Part shown: positions 7,009-15,473 of the stretch, piece after piece
Numbering within the stretch: the stretch's first letter is position 1
Layout of the letters: each line of letters opens with the position of its first letter
Assembly (NCBI GenBank): GCA_904501625.1
Contig: CAJGBR010000025.1
Span: forward strand, 1-21,223
Source of the DNA: an uncultured Rikenellaceae bacterium
GTDB taxonomy: Bacteria > Bacteroidota > Bacteroidia > Bacteroidales > Rikenellaceae
Length of the DNA: 21,223 bases
Direction of reading: 5' to 3'
Notes under the pieces: model-generated
What the model was told of the DNA's origin: nothing
The model's database searches: none
The model's input: only the letters and a program-made list of their open reading frames with translations
Program-made: the position numbers and the translations under genes

Positions 7009-7164
7009 ATGGCAAAGAAAGTAGTCGCAACACTGAAAACTGGTAATGGCAAAGCATTTACCAAGTGTATTAAGATGGTGAAATCGGAAAAAACCGGTGC
7101 TTACGCTTTCAAAGAAGAGATCGTAGCTAACGAAGAGGTTAAAGATTTTTTCGCTAAGAAATAG
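7009..7164 (+). CDS. DUF4295 small basic protein, probable ribosomal protein of Bacteroidota
   Basis: A 51-codon reading frame begins MAKKVVATLKTGNGKAF and ends EEVKDFFAKK. It is rich in lysine and sits directly between rpmG and the terminator, in the place where Bacteroidota genomes carry a DUF4295 gene. The arrangement and composition point to a ribosomal function. As I recall, cryo-EM of a Flavobacterium ribosome revealed an extra large-subunit protein named bL38 that is specific to this phylum, and this family is the likely match; I cannot confirm that link here. Spacing of 9 bases from rpmG and a strong terminator 18 bases after its stop show it closes the operon. Confidence 0.9.
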   Translation: MAKKVVATLKTGNGKAFTKCIKMVKSEKTGAYAFKEEIVANEEVKDFFAKK

Positions 7165-7182
7165 TCGTTTTTCCGCATCTTA

Positions 7183-7225
7183 ATACAAAAAGCCTTTTTT
7201 AATTAAAAGGCTTTTTGTATTTTTG
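7183..7225 (+). terminator. Terminator of rpmB-rpmG-DUF4295
   Basis: A perfect 16-bp stem (7183-7198 with 7205-7220) around the loop TTAATT is followed by TTTT. It lies 18 bases after the DUF4295 stop codon. Confidence 0.9.
7218..7225 (+). promoter_or_regulatory. Possible -7 box for ftsY
   Basis: TATTTTTG fits TAnnTTTG and lies 30 bases before the ftsY ATG, but it overlaps the base and U-tract of the preceding terminator and has no TTTG at the -33 distance. Read-through from the ribosomal operon is the alternative. Confidence 0.35.
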
Positions 7226-7255
7226 TTCGGTTATATTTTTCAATTTTAAATACTT

Positions 7256-8224
7256 ATGGGTATATTTAGTTTCTTCTCGAAAGATAAAAAATCTCAGGAA
7301 CAAGATCGTCAAAATCTAAATAGCGGACTCGAAAAGAGCAAACAAAGTATCTTTTCGAAAATCGGTCGTGCAATAGCAGGAAAATCGAAAGTCGATGACG
7401 AAGTGTTGGATAATCTCGAAGAGGCATTGATAACTTCAGATGTCGGTGTAGATACTACACGAAGAATTATTGAACGCATCGAAAAACGTGTGTCTAGAGA
7501 TAAATATCTTAATACAACCGAGTTGAATGCAATATTGAGAGAAGAAACTGCATCTATGCTCGCCGAAAATAAGACAGAACTTACTTCACTTGGATTTGAT
7601 TTTGATGCACATAAACCCTATGTGGTTATGGTGGTCGGAGTTAATGGTGTGGGTAAAACAACGACAATTGGCAAGTTGGCTGCACGTCTTGTTGCTGATG
7701 GCAAGAAGGTTTATATCGGAGCTGCGGATACGTTCCGAGCTGCAGCGATCGACCAGTTGCAAGTTTGGGCTGACCGTTCAGGGGCAACTTTGGTAAGACA
7801 GCAAATGGGTTCTGATCCAGCATCAGTGGCATATGATACACTCTCATCGGCAAAAGCAAATGGTGCAGATGTTGTTTTGATTGATACTGCAGGGCGTTTG
7901 CACAATAAGATTAATCTTATGAACGAATTGACTAAAATTCGTAATGTGATGCAGAAGGTCGTACCCGATACACCCCATCAGGTGATGTTGGTATTGGATG
8001 GCTCAACTGGACAGAATGCCTTTGAGCAGGCACGTCAATTTACACAGGCTACGCACGTAACCTCGTTGGCTGTAACTAAACTCGACGGAACAGCTCGTGG
8101 AGGAGTGGTGTTGGGTATCAGCGATCAATTTAAAATTCCTGTTGTATACATAGGTGTGGGCGAAGGCATCGACCAGTTGCAGGTTTTCGATCGTGATGCG
8201 TTTGTCGAAACTCTGTTGGGATAG
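7256..8224 (+). CDS. ftsY: Signal recognition particle receptor FtsY
   Basis: FtsY is the membrane-associated GTPase that receives SRP-ribosome complexes and passes them to the Sec translocon. The 322-residue protein has a short charged N-terminus beginning MGIFSFFSKDKK, a helical N domain (about 30-110) and the NG GTPase. The P-loop is GVNGVGKTT (128-136). The SRP-specific insertion motif DTFRAAAIDQL is at 158-168, DTAGRLHN at 210-217, TKLDGTARGG at 274-283 and the closing YIGVGEGIDQLQVF at 298-311. The long acidic A domain of enterobacterial FtsY is absent, as is usual in this phylum. It follows the ribosomal protein operon; the RNA of its partner particle is encoded at 16593. Confidence 0.98.
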   Translation: MGIFSFFSKDKKSQEQDRQNLNSGLEKSKQSIFSKIGRAIAGKSKVDDEVLDNLEEALITSDVGVDTTRRIIERIEKRVSRDKYLNTTELNAILREETASMLAENKTELTSLGFDFDAHKPYVVMVVGVNGVGKTTTIGKLAARLVADGKKVYIGAADTFRAAAIDQLQVWADRSGATLVRQQMGSDPASVAYDTLSSAKANGADVVLIDTAGRLHNKINLMNELTKIRNVMQKVVPDTPHQVMLVLDGSTGQNAFEQARQFTQATHVTSLAVTKLDGTARGGVVLGISDQFKIPVVYIGVGEGIDQLQVFDRDAFVETLLG

Positions 8225-8244
8225 ATTTTAATTTATGAGAAAAT

Positions 8245-8286
8245 AACAACAGTCTGCTCTTTTGGGGCAGACTGTTTGTTGTTTTA
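8245..8286. terminator. Bidirectional terminator between ftsY and fumarase
   Basis: AACAACAGTCTGC pairs with GCAGACTGTTTGTT (one bulged base), with a short loop, an A-rich left flank and a T-rich right flank. It serves the convergent ends of ftsY and the fumarase gene. Confidence 0.85.
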
Positions 8287-8303
8287 TTCAGAGACTCAAT
8301 CTT

Positions 8304-9908
8304 CTACAATTGAGCAAAGAAGTCATTTCCTTTATCATCGACAATAATGAATGCCGGGAAGTTTTCTACGCGAATCTTGCGTACTGCTTCCATTCCGAGT
8401 TCAGGGAAGTCAACAACTTCGACACTCTTGATGCTGTCTTGGGCCAGAATTGCAGCTGGTCCGCCAATTGAACCCAGGTAGAATCCTCCGTGAGCCTTAC
8501 AAGCATCGGTAACTGCTTTAGAACGGTTACCCTTTGCAACCATTACCATTGATCCACCCAGCGATTGGAAGTCGTTTACGTACGGGTCCATACGACCTGC
8601 TGTAGTTGGGCCAAAGCTGCCTGATGGCATTCCCTCCGGAGTCTTGGCCGGACCTGCGTAGTAAATTGGGTGGTTCTTGAAGTATTCTGGCATCGGTTCG
8701 CCTCGGTCAATCATCTCTTTAATTTTAGCGTGTGCGATGTCGCGTGCTACGATGAGGGTCCCTTTCAGATTAAGACGTGTCTTAATGGGGTACTTAGACA
8801 GAGTTTCGCGAACTTTATCCATACCTTCATCAAGGTCGATGTCTACGGCAGGAGTCATTTCAAGAGCCTCTTTCGGCAAATATTTAATCGGTTCAAACTC
8901 CAGTTGTTCGAGGAATATACCTTCAGGAGTAATCTTACCTTTGATGTTGCGGTCAGCACTACAGCTAACACCGATGCCTACAGGACAAGATGCTGCGTGG
9001 CGTGGCAGACGGATTACTCTCACGTCGTGAACCAAATATTTGCCACCAAATTGAGCACCTACACCACTCTTGCGGCAGATGTCTTCGATTTTCTTTTCCC
9101 ATTCCAGGTCGCGGAATGCACGACCACCTTCGTTGCCCGAAGTCGGGAGATTGTCATAGTAACCTGCTGATGCTTTCTTAACGGTAGTAAGGTTAGCTTC
9201 TGCAGAAGTGCCGCCGATAACTACTGCTAAGTGGTACGGAGGACAAGCCGATGTGCCCAGATCTTTGATGTGTTCTGTTATGAATTTTGTGAGATTTTCT
9301 TCTGTCAGCAGTGCTTTTGTCTGCTGATAGAGGAATGTCTTGTTTGCAGAACCGCCACCTTTTGTCATAAACAAGAAGTGGTACTCGTTGCCTTGAGTCG
9401 CGTAGAGGTCAATCTGTGCAGGCAGATTTGTACCGCTATTGTGTTCATCAAGCATTGTCATTGGCACAACTTGTGAGTAGCGGAGATTACAATTGCGGTA
9501 TGTTTCGTATACACCTCTTGAGAGCCATTCACGATCGTTGACTCCGGTATAAACATCTTCACCTTTTTGTCCGATAACTATGGCAGTACCTGTATCCTGG
9601 CAAGTTGGCAATTTGCCGCGAGCCGATACAACCTGATTTCTCAACATCGTGTATGCCACGAATTTGTCGTTATCCGATGCTTCTGGATCTTCAAGAATGT
9701 TTCTGAGTTTCTGAAGGTGAGCCGATCTGAGATAGAACGATACATCATTAAATGCTGATATTGACAACAATTCGAGTCCTTCCGGAGCGACCTTTAAAAC
9801 TTTGCGACCATCAAATTCGACCAATTCTACAAAGTCTTTTGAAAGTAACCGATATTCGGTTTTGTCTTCACCCACTGGATATGGGTCTTGATAAATGAAT
9901 TCACTCAT
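8304..9908 (-). CDS. Class I (iron-sulfur) fumarate hydratase
   Basis: The enzyme interconverts fumarate and malate using an oxygen-sensitive [4Fe-4S] cluster. From the ATG at 9908 the protein has 534 residues, the FumA/FumB size. The N-terminal alpha part contains KLPTCQDTGTAIVIGQKG with Cys103, then GTSACPPYHLAVVIGG with Cys222. SCPVGIGVSCSADRN supplies the third ligand, Cys316. These three sit a constant two residues short of the E. coli FumA ligands as I remember them (105, 224, 318), which supports this start. An in-frame ATG at 9950 would add 14 residues of no family resemblance. The C-terminal beta domain carries GPAKTPEGMPSGSFGPTTAGRMD. It stands alone, convergent to ftsY and divergent from cardiolipin synthase. 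Confidence 0.95.
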   Translation of the reverse strand: MSEFIYQDPYPVGEDKTEYRLLSKDFVELVEFDGRKVLKVAPEGLELLSISAFNDVSFYLRSAHLQKLRNILEDPEASDNDKFVAYTMLRNQVVSARGKLPTCQDTGTAIVIGQKGEDVYTGVNDREWLSRGVYETYRNCNLRYSQVVPMTMLDEHNSGTNLPAQIDLYATQGNEYHFLFMTKGGGSANKTFLYQQTKALLTEENLTKFITEHIKDLGTSACPPYHLAVVIGGTSAEANLTTVKKASAGYYDNLPTSGNEGGRAFRDLEWEKKIEDICRKSGVGAQFGGKYLVHDVRVIRLPRHAASCPVGIGVSCSADRNIKGKITPEGIFLEQLEFEPIKYLPKEALEMTPAVDIDLDEGMDKVRETLSKYPIKTRLNLKGTLIVARDIAHAKIKEMIDRGEPMPEYFKNHPIYYAGPAKTPEGMPSGSFGPTTAGRMDPYVNDFQSLGGSMVMVAKGNRSKAVTDACKAHGGFYLGSIGGPAAILAQDSIKSVEVVDFPELGMEAVRKIRVENFPAFIIVDDKGNDFFAQL

Positions 9909-9984
9909 AAGTTTCTGTTTTAGAGTCTTAATTTTCGGGTAGTTATACATTAACCTCGAAATTAAACTTTGACATTTTAAACTA

Positions 9985-9992
9985 CGAAGTTA
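9985..9992 (-). promoter_or_regulatory. Possible -7 box for the fumarase gene
   Basis: The minus strand reads TAACTTCG, one base from TAnnTTTG, 76 bases before the chosen ATG at 9908. No clear -33 box is seen. The rest of the 250-base gap to cardiolipin synthase is AT-rich with nothing else I can name apart from the promoter at 10083-10116. Confidence 0.35.
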
Positions 9993-10082
9993 CGATTTTT
10001 CTGAAATAAAAATAAATTATTGCAAAAAAACTTTTCAATTATAGTTGATAATTTGTCGAAAATGGCGAAATATGGCACGAAT

Positions 10083-10116
10083 TGTGATATTTTCTGATTG
10101 AAAATATATATATTTG
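10083..10116 (+). promoter_or_regulatory. Promoter of the cardiolipin synthase gene
   Basis: TATATTTG at 10109-10116 fits the -7 consensus exactly; TTGTG at 10083-10087 is a fair -33 box at 21 bases. The ATG is 46 bases downstream of the -7 box. Confidence 0.55.
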
Positions 10117-10162
10117 TAGACCCTTCGAAGTGAAATTATAGGTTGTTTAAACCTTGAGAATT

Positions 10163-11614
10163 ATGCTGATAACCCAATTGAAATTTGTTCTGTATGCGAT
10201 ATATCTGATAATTGTTATCGGAACAATCCTTACAATTGTGTATGACAAACGCGAACCAATGAAGGCCTTGATATGGATTACGGTTGTTGCTGTCATACCT
10301 GTTGTGGGTATATTGAGTTACATACTGTTAGGACGAAATCACCGGCGAGAAAAAATCTTTAGCCGTAAAGGGTTGTCGGATTTACAGCAGATTCAGAAGG
10401 CTAATATTCAGAGCCAATTGGCATTGGTATCATCAGACAGTCTGTTGCAACGAAAAGAGATTGCTGAAAATCTGGACATTATTACTCTGCTGCTGAACTC
10501 GAACAAAGCGCTGCTAACTATCAGAAACCGAATCAAAATTCTTGAAGATGGTGAAGAAACGTTTGATCATATACTTGACGTTCTTTCACGTGCTGAATCA
10601 TCAATACATTTGGAGTATTATATCATAAGTGATGACCGTATCGGACAGTCCGTTGCCGAGGTGCTCGAGGCAAAAGCTCGTGCAGGGGTAGAGGTCAGAC
10701 TGATATATGATGATGTCGGATGCTGGGGTTTGAGTCGTGTCTATCTGCAAAGGCTTAAAGATGCAGGGGTGCAAATCAGATGTTTTCTTCCCGTTGTATT
10801 TCCGTGGTTGTCGAGCAAGGTAAACTACCGAAATCACCGCAAAATTATTGTCGTTGATGGTAAGATTGCATTTACTGGCGGTGTAAATATTGCACAAAGA
10901 TATATCTCGGGTACAAAATGGGGACGTTGGCGAGACACCCATCTGATGTTGGAGGGTGATGCTGTGACCTCGTTACAGGTAATCTTCCTGACAGATTGGT
11001 ATTTTGTGAGTGGGCAGCGATTGGCCGATCAGAAAAAATATTTCTGTGAGTCGGATATCAAGAATCAGGCTCTTGTTCAGATTGCCACATCGGGCCCCGA
11101 TAGCGATTGGGCCTCGATTCTGCAGGCATTTTTTGCTGCCATAACTCGGGCCCAGAAGCATATATACATATCGACTCCATATTTTATTCCACCCGAATCA
11201 TTACTTACTGCAATTAAGGTTGCATCGTTGAGTGGAATAGATGTTAGGATTATATTGCCCGCAAGATCCGATTCGAAACTTGCTCTGTGGGCGACACGTT
11301 CATATATCAGTGATTTGCTTGATGCAAAGGTCAAGGTGTATCTTTATCAAGGAGGTTTCAACCACTCGAAAGTGCTGATGATTGATGGGCAGTTCTGTTC
11401 TGTCGGAACTGCGAATATGGATATCCGCAGTTTTGAGGATAATTTCGAAGTCTCGGCCATTATGTACAACAACGAATTGACCGAAACTCTCGAACAAACA
11501 TTCTTTGATGATTTGACCCATTGCAAACAGGTCGATTCGAAGAGCTGGAATAATCGCCCGATGATCAAATCTATTGGCGAATCATTTGCTAGGTTGTTGA
11601 GTCCATTGCTCTGA
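10163..11614 (+). CDS. cls: Cardiolipin synthase (phospholipase D family)
   Basis: The enzyme joins two phosphatidylglycerol molecules into cardiolipin at the inner membrane. The ATG at 10163 gives 483 residues, the normal length; a TTG three codons earlier is a poorer start. Two transmembrane helices (about 7-26 and 36-56) form the N-terminal anchor. Two phospholipase D HKD motifs follow: NHRKIIVVDGKIAFTGGVNI with His225-Lys227-Asp232, and NHSKVLMIDGQFCSVGTANM with His401-Lys403-Asp408. The sequence between them, including STPYFIPPE, fits bacterial Cls enzymes. It is probably transcribed alone from the promoter at 10083-10116. All catalytic residues are present. Confidence 0.95.
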   Translation: MLITQLKFVLYAIYLIIVIGTILTIVYDKREPMKALIWITVVAVIPVVGILSYILLGRNHRREKIFSRKGLSDLQQIQKANIQSQLALVSSDSLLQRKEIAENLDIITLLLNSNKALLTIRNRIKILEDGEETFDHILDVLSRAESSIHLEYYIISDDRIGQSVAEVLEAKARAGVEVRLIYDDVGCWGLSRVYLQRLKDAGVQIRCFLPVVFPWLSSKVNYRNHRKIIVVDGKIAFTGGVNIAQRYISGTKWGRWRDTHLMLEGDAVTSLQVIFLTDWYFVSGQRLADQKKYFCESDIKNQALVQIATSGPDSDWASILQAFFAAITRAQKHIYISTPYFIPPESLLTAIKVASLSGIDVRIILPARSDSKLALWATRSYISDLLDAKVKVYLYQGGFNHSKVLMIDGQFCSVGTANMDIRSFEDNFEVSAIMYNNELTETLEQTFFDDLTHCKQVDSKSWNNRPMIKSIGESFARLLSPLL

Positions 11615-11690
11615 TACGGTTATCATAATTTTTCTGGTTTGACATAGTCGAGACATTTTGTCCCGATTTAACCTTTAATACCTTAAAGTT

Positions 11691-12305
11691 ATGAAAAAGA
11701 TTTTAACCGTTGTAGCAGTCACCTTATTGGCTACTACACTCTCGGCACAGACCAGAGTCGGGTTCCGAGCAGGTGCCGGATTGTCAGAAGTGAGATTCGA
11801 TCCGGTGTCGTTAAGTGGATTGACAATTGCAACAAATCCTGCTGATGCAATTGATTTTCACGCGGCCATTGTATTGAATATGCAGATTCCGGGTTTTTTG
11901 TTCATTCAGCCAGAATTGCAGTTCAATACGATATCCTCTAAGTTTAATGTCACGCAATCGACTCCGGGTAGTCTAAAGTTGAGTTACTCTAGAACATCGC
12001 TTCAGATTCCGCTGCTTGTAGGTTTCAATATCGGTTTTTTGAAACTCAATGCGGGGCCGGTGTTTAATCTGACTTCGAACGAAGAGACTTCAATCAACCA
12101 TCTGGGAGTGAAAATTAAATCAAAGAAGATTCCGGTTGGTTACCAAATCGGAGCAGGCATTAAACTCGGAAATATGATTCTTGAGGCACGTTATGCCGCT
12201 TTGACGGAAAAGTCTGAGTATACATTCTCAAGGAAGGGAGTTACAAAGACTGTGACTCCGAAGAAGGATTATCAATTGTTGTTTAGTGTGGGATTTCTAT
12301 TCTAA
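11691..12305 (+). CDS. Outer-membrane beta-barrel protein, PorT-like
   Basis: The 204-residue protein opens with a signal peptide, MKKILTVVAVTLLATTLSA, with cleavage probably before Gln20 or Thr21. The mature part is a run of short amphipathic strands with alternating polar and hydrophobic residues, such as VGFRAGAGLSEVRF, FLFIQPELQFN, SLQIPLLVGFNIGF and GYQIGAGIKLG. It ends LLFSVGFLF, with the terminal Phe typical of outer-membrane barrels. The fold and repeated GxGI/L turns match the outer membrane protein beta-barrel (PorT-like) domain abundant in Bacteroidota, for which the role is usually unknown. I assign no specific function. It lies 76 bases after cardiolipin synthase; I see no convincing promoter in that gap. 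Confidence 0.85.
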   Translation: MKKILTVVAVTLLATTLSAQTRVGFRAGAGLSEVRFDPVSLSGLTIATNPADAIDFHAAIVLNMQIPGFLFIQPELQFNTISSKFNVTQSTPGSLKLSYSRTSLQIPLLVGFNIGFLKLNAGPVFNLTSNEETSINHLGVKIKSKKIPVGYQIGAGIKLGNMILEARYAALTEKSEYTFSRKGVTKTVTPKKDYQLLFSVGFLF

Positions 12306-12343
12306 ATCCTCTTGTTTGGAGTAGTTCTGATAAATTGTCTGAA

Positions 12344-12377
12344 AAAAACAGCCTGACGATGCAGTCAGGCTGTTTTT
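12344..12377. terminator. Bidirectional terminator between the barrel protein and M28 peptidase
   Basis: AAAAACAGCCTGAC (12344-12357) pairs with GTCAGGCTGTTTTT (12364-12377) around a six-base loop. A- and T-runs on both sides allow it to act on both convergent transcripts. Confidence 0.9.
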
Positions 12378-12395
12378 ATTTTGGTGTGTGATGAA

Positions 12396-13937
12396 TTATT
12401 CGTAGAGTCCTTCACGAGATAACTGATGGTCAAGATTGGCTACTCCCAGCGTGATTACTGCAATAACCGTTGCTGCGTGTTTCTGATATTCAGGGATACT
12501 CTTGTTGTACGTATCACGTTCGCTATGGTAGGTCTCTCGGTAGTTGAAATCGTATCCCTTGACATCTTTTTCGTCGAGTGGTATTACGGGTACTCCCTCT
12601 ATTTCGAAGACCGAAGCATCTGTTCCCCAGAGTTTTTTTGTTTGTTTGAATGGTCCAACCTCTTTTACCTCGAATGGGAAATCTGGATTGATGTCGTTTA
12701 TGGGTTTGCAAATCTCTACGAAGTCCTTGTACATTGCTTTGGGTACGCGGATTCCCACAGGAGGCAGCGGCCCTCCATCTCGATTGAACAGATTTGAGAT
12801 ACCTTTAAGTTTGTCTTTATTTGCTTTGACCCAAGCCTGAGCTCCGAGCAGTCCGAATTCCTCACCTGCGAAGGCAAAGAATATCATTGTACGTTTTGGT
12901 TTGGCTCCTGATTTTTTCACGAGTCGGGCAGCTTCGATGACAGATGTCATTCCGGCACCACAGTCAATTGCTCCTGCTCCCACATCGTAGGCATCAAGAT
13001 GGGCACTTGCCATTACATATTCATCAGGGTATTTTGTGCCTTTGATTTTACCGATGACATTGTGGTATTTTACGGGGCCCATTCTGAAATGGTTGCGGAT
13101 TTCGAATTCCAAGAAGAACGTATGACGTTCCTTTGCCATCTCTTTTATTATTGCGAACTGATGTTCGTCGAGTTTGATATCGCACGCCTTTGGTAAATTG
13201 TCGAATGTGAATGTCGAGTCGGTCAGAATGGTTCTGTCGTAATGAGCCTGAAGCGGTACACGTGCCGATTGAATGAATCCCAAAACACCGGCCTCGCACA
13301 TCTCTTTGTAAAATAGTGCTGGAACATCAGTAATCAGTGGTAACAAAGGTTTATTGGTGTTGTTTTTTCGATTTTCGGCAGTAATTTGTCTGTTAATCTT
13401 TCTAATGCTATCATTTTTTATGAGGATGCTTTTGCGGATAGAATCGCCTTTGCTTGAACGGTCAATGGCAAACCCATTGCTGGTGCCGTTGACAAGCACC
13501 CAGGCTCCCTTAAGACGACTCTTCATCTGGTCGAATTCGCCCTGTGACATAGGCTCAATCAGTACGTGTCCTCGTTGTACACCCTTTGTTCCTACGGTAT
13601 ATGATGGAGTTACGAAGTGCAGTTGCATATTCTTTTCGCCTAACATACGTCCGAACCAGGGTCCACGATTGAATCCTACGGGAAGAGTCCCGGCCTCTTG
13701 AATTTCCACTTCGAGTCCCCATTCGCTGAACTTTGATGCTACCCATTGTACGGCGTTATCGTAGGCATTTGACCCGATGACGCGACCTCCGATTCGGTTG
13801 CACAGCACATCGAGGTGGTCCATCACCTGATTATCGGTTTGGCCGATTTCGATGATTCTTTTAATCACATCTTTCTGAGCCATTGCCGAAGTTGTCACGC
13901 AGCAGAGAAGTAATCCGATATATAATATTCGTCTCAT
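12396..13937 (-). CDS. Secreted M28-family zinc peptidase with PA domain
   Basis: The product resembles carboxypeptidase Q-like and aminopeptidase members of family M28 and should act in the periplasm or outside. Residues 1-20 are a signal peptide ending AMA|Q. A PA-type inserted domain covers about 100-240 and the zinc peptidase core about 290-500. Metal ligands can be read in order: His313 (SAHLDAYD), bridging Asp325 (AIDCGAG), the catalytic pair Glu359-Glu360 (FAGEEFGLLG), Asp387 (NRDGG) and His471 (TYHSERDTY). The residue after the bridging Asp is Cys, where Asp or Asn is more usual. Length of 513 residues and the complete ligand set indicate an active enzyme. Its own strong promoter lies at 13974-14004. 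Confidence 0.93.
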   Translation of the reverse strand: MRRILYIGLLLCCVTTSAMAQKDVIKRIIEIGQTDNQVMDHLDVLCNRIGGRVIGSNAYDNAVQWVASKFSEWGLEVEIQEAGTLPVGFNRGPWFGRMLGEKNMQLHFVTPSYTVGTKGVQRGHVLIEPMSQGEFDQMKSRLKGAWVLVNGTSNGFAIDRSSKGDSIRKSILIKNDSIRKINRQITAENRKNNTNKPLLPLITDVPALFYKEMCEAGVLGFIQSARVPLQAHYDRTILTDSTFTFDNLPKACDIKLDEHQFAIIKEMAKERHTFFLEFEIRNHFRMGPVKYHNVIGKIKGTKYPDEYVMASAHLDAYDVGAGAIDCGAGMTSVIEAARLVKKSGAKPKRTMIFFAFAGEEFGLLGAQAWVKANKDKLKGISNLFNRDGGPLPPVGIRVPKAMYKDFVEICKPINDINPDFPFEVKEVGPFKQTKKLWGTDASVFEIEGVPVIPLDEKDVKGYDFNYRETYHSERDTYNKSIPEYQKHAATVIAVITLGVANLDHQLSREGLYE

Positions 13938-13973
13938 ATTTAGTTATTTATTTGATATGTTTATGGTTGGTTG

Positions 13974-14004
13974 CAAAGATACAAATTTATTATCGGCTGA
14001 CAAA
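13974..14004 (-). promoter_or_regulatory. Promoter of the M28 peptidase gene
   Basis: The minus strand has TTTG (14001-14004), exactly 19 bases, then TATCTTTG (13974-13981), a perfect consensus promoter. Its -33 box is only a few bases past the terminator hairpin of the upstream M20 gene and overlaps that terminator's T-tract. Confidence 0.85.
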
Positions 14005-14043
14005 TAAAAACGAGCCTGTCACCATTAAGTGACAGGCTCGTTT
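14001..14043 (-). terminator. Terminator of the mltG-M20 operon
   Basis: A perfect 15-bp stem (14008-14022 with 14029-14043) around a six-base loop lies 22 bases after the M20 stop; on the minus strand it runs into TTTTTATTTG. Confidence 0.92.
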
Positions 14044-14065
14044 GTTATGCAACAGTTGCTAATTA

Positions 14066-15436
14066 TTAGCGAGGCTGTTGTGCGAAATACTGATAGAACC
14101 AAGTGATAGTTTCGATTCCTTTGTAGAAGTTTTCAACTCCGTAACTTTCGTTTGGTGAGTGGATTGCATCAATGTCCAATCCGAAGCCCATCAAAATAGA
14201 TTTCAGACCCAGAACTTTCTCGAAAGTACTGATGATTGGAATACTACCGCCTGAGTAGAATGGAATTGGAGTCTTGCCAAATGTTTGTTCAAAAGCTTTT
14301 GATGCAGCTTTGTATGCCGGCATATCTGTTGGTGATACGTATGGGTAACCGCCGTGCAGATATTTTACATTAACCTTAACTGACTTCGGAGCGATTGCAC
14401 GGAAATGTTTTTCGAACAATACTGCGATCTTTTCGTAGTCTTGATTCGGTACCAAACGCATAGAGATTTTTGCACTTGCTTTTGAAGGAATTACAGTTTT
14501 GGTTCCTTCTGCAATGTAACCGCCCCAGATGCCGTTTACGTCGAGTGACGGACGGATACCTGTACGTTCGATTGTCGAGTAACCGGCTTCACCCTGAACC
14601 TCTTCGATGTCAAGGTTCTTTTTGTAGCGTTCGATGCAGAACGGAGTTTCTCCGATTGCTTCGCGTTCTTCTTGTGAGAGAACTCGTACATCATCATAGA
14701 ATCCCGGAATTGTAACACGTCCTTCTTCGTCTGTAAGAGAAGCTACTAATTTAGTCAAAACGTTAGCAGGGTTTGCTACTGCACCGCCGAACAATCCTGA
14801 GTGAAGGTCTTTATTCGGACCGATAACTTCAACTTCCATATAACACAATCCTCGCAGACCGCAAGTGATTGATGGTGTTTCCATACCAATCATACTTGTA
14901 TCTGATACGAGAATAATATCTGCTTTCAACATTTCTTTGTTGTCTGCACACCATTTGCCAAGACTCGGAGATCCGATTTCTTCTTCACCTTCGAGCATAA
15001 ATTTCACGTTGCAAGGCAATGTGCCGTTAGCCAACATAGCTTCGAAAGCTTTAGCGTGCATAAATGACTGACCTTTATCGTCGTCTGCTCCACGACCCCA
15101 GATGCGACCATCTTTTACAACTGGTTCGAATGGGTCAGTGTGCCATAATTCAACAGGGTCAACAGGCATAACATCATAGTGGCCGTAAACCAATACGGTC
15201 GGCAGTGTCGGATTGATAATCTTTTCGCCGTATACTACGGGATTGCCATCAGTCGGCATAACCTCTGCACGGTTTGCACCTGCTTTAAGAATCAGTTCGC
15301 ACCACTTCTGGGCACAACGTTCCATATCAGGTTTGTATTTTGACTCTGCACTGATTGATGGTATACGTAATAGCTCGAACAATTCTTCGAGAAAACGTTC
15401 GCGATTTGCGTCGATAAATGCTTTTGTCTTTTCCAT
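14066..15436 (-). CDS. M20-family dipeptidase/metallopeptidase
   Basis: The cytosolic zinc enzyme belongs to the M20 group that hydrolyses dipeptides or small N-acyl amides. The ATG at 15436 gives 456 residues; a TTG three codons upstream is less likely. Metal and catalytic residues are visible: His86 and Asp88 in VYGHYDVMPVDP, Asp119 in GRGADDDKGQ, and the acidic cluster Glu151-Glu153 in LEGEEEIGS holding the general base. Asp179 is in LVSDTSM and the late zinc His in DAIHSPNESYG. The middle dimerisation domain begins near VIGPNKDLHSGLFGG. No signal peptide is seen. It follows mltG by 37 bases and ends at a strong terminator, so the two genes form an operon; the substrate is not evident. Confidence 0.93.
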   Translation of the reverse strand: MEKTKAFIDANRERFLEELFELLRIPSISAESKYKPDMERCAQKWCELILKAGANRAEVMPTDGNPVVYGEKIINPTLPTVLVYGHYDVMPVDPVELWHTDPFEPVVKDGRIWGRGADDDKGQSFMHAKAFEAMLANGTLPCNVKFMLEGEEEIGSPSLGKWCADNKEMLKADIILVSDTSMIGMETPSITCGLRGLCYMEVEVIGPNKDLHSGLFGGAVANPANVLTKLVASLTDEEGRVTIPGFYDDVRVLSQEEREAIGETPFCIERYKKNLDIEEVQGEAGYSTIERTGIRPSLDVNGIWGGYIAEGTKTVIPSKASAKISMRLVPNQDYEKIAVLFEKHFRAIAPKSVKVNVKYLHGGYPYVSPTDMPAYKAASKAFEQTFGKTPIPFYSGGSIPIISTFEKVLGLKSILMGFGLDIDAIHSPNESYGVENFYKGIETITWFYQYFAQQPR

Positions 15437-15473
15437 AATGTACAAAATTTAGAGTTTATATTGTTTTTTAGTA

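Noticed and set aside
8670..9170. A 166-codon open frame antisense to fumarase, with several smaller ones beside it
   Set aside because: The fumarase frame is complete with all three cluster cysteines; the antisense product is compositionally odd and has no start signal.
9909..9950. Upstream ATG at 9950 as the fumarase start
   Set aside because: It adds 14 residues without family likeness, while the ATG at 9908 keeps all three cluster cysteines at a constant offset from E. coli FumA.
10060..10100. Rex operator near the fumarase/cardiolipin synthase promoters (TTGTGATATTTT)
   Set aside because: Only one half-site TTGTGA is present; the matching TCACAA half is missing. No full Rex palindrome was found elsewhere in the window.
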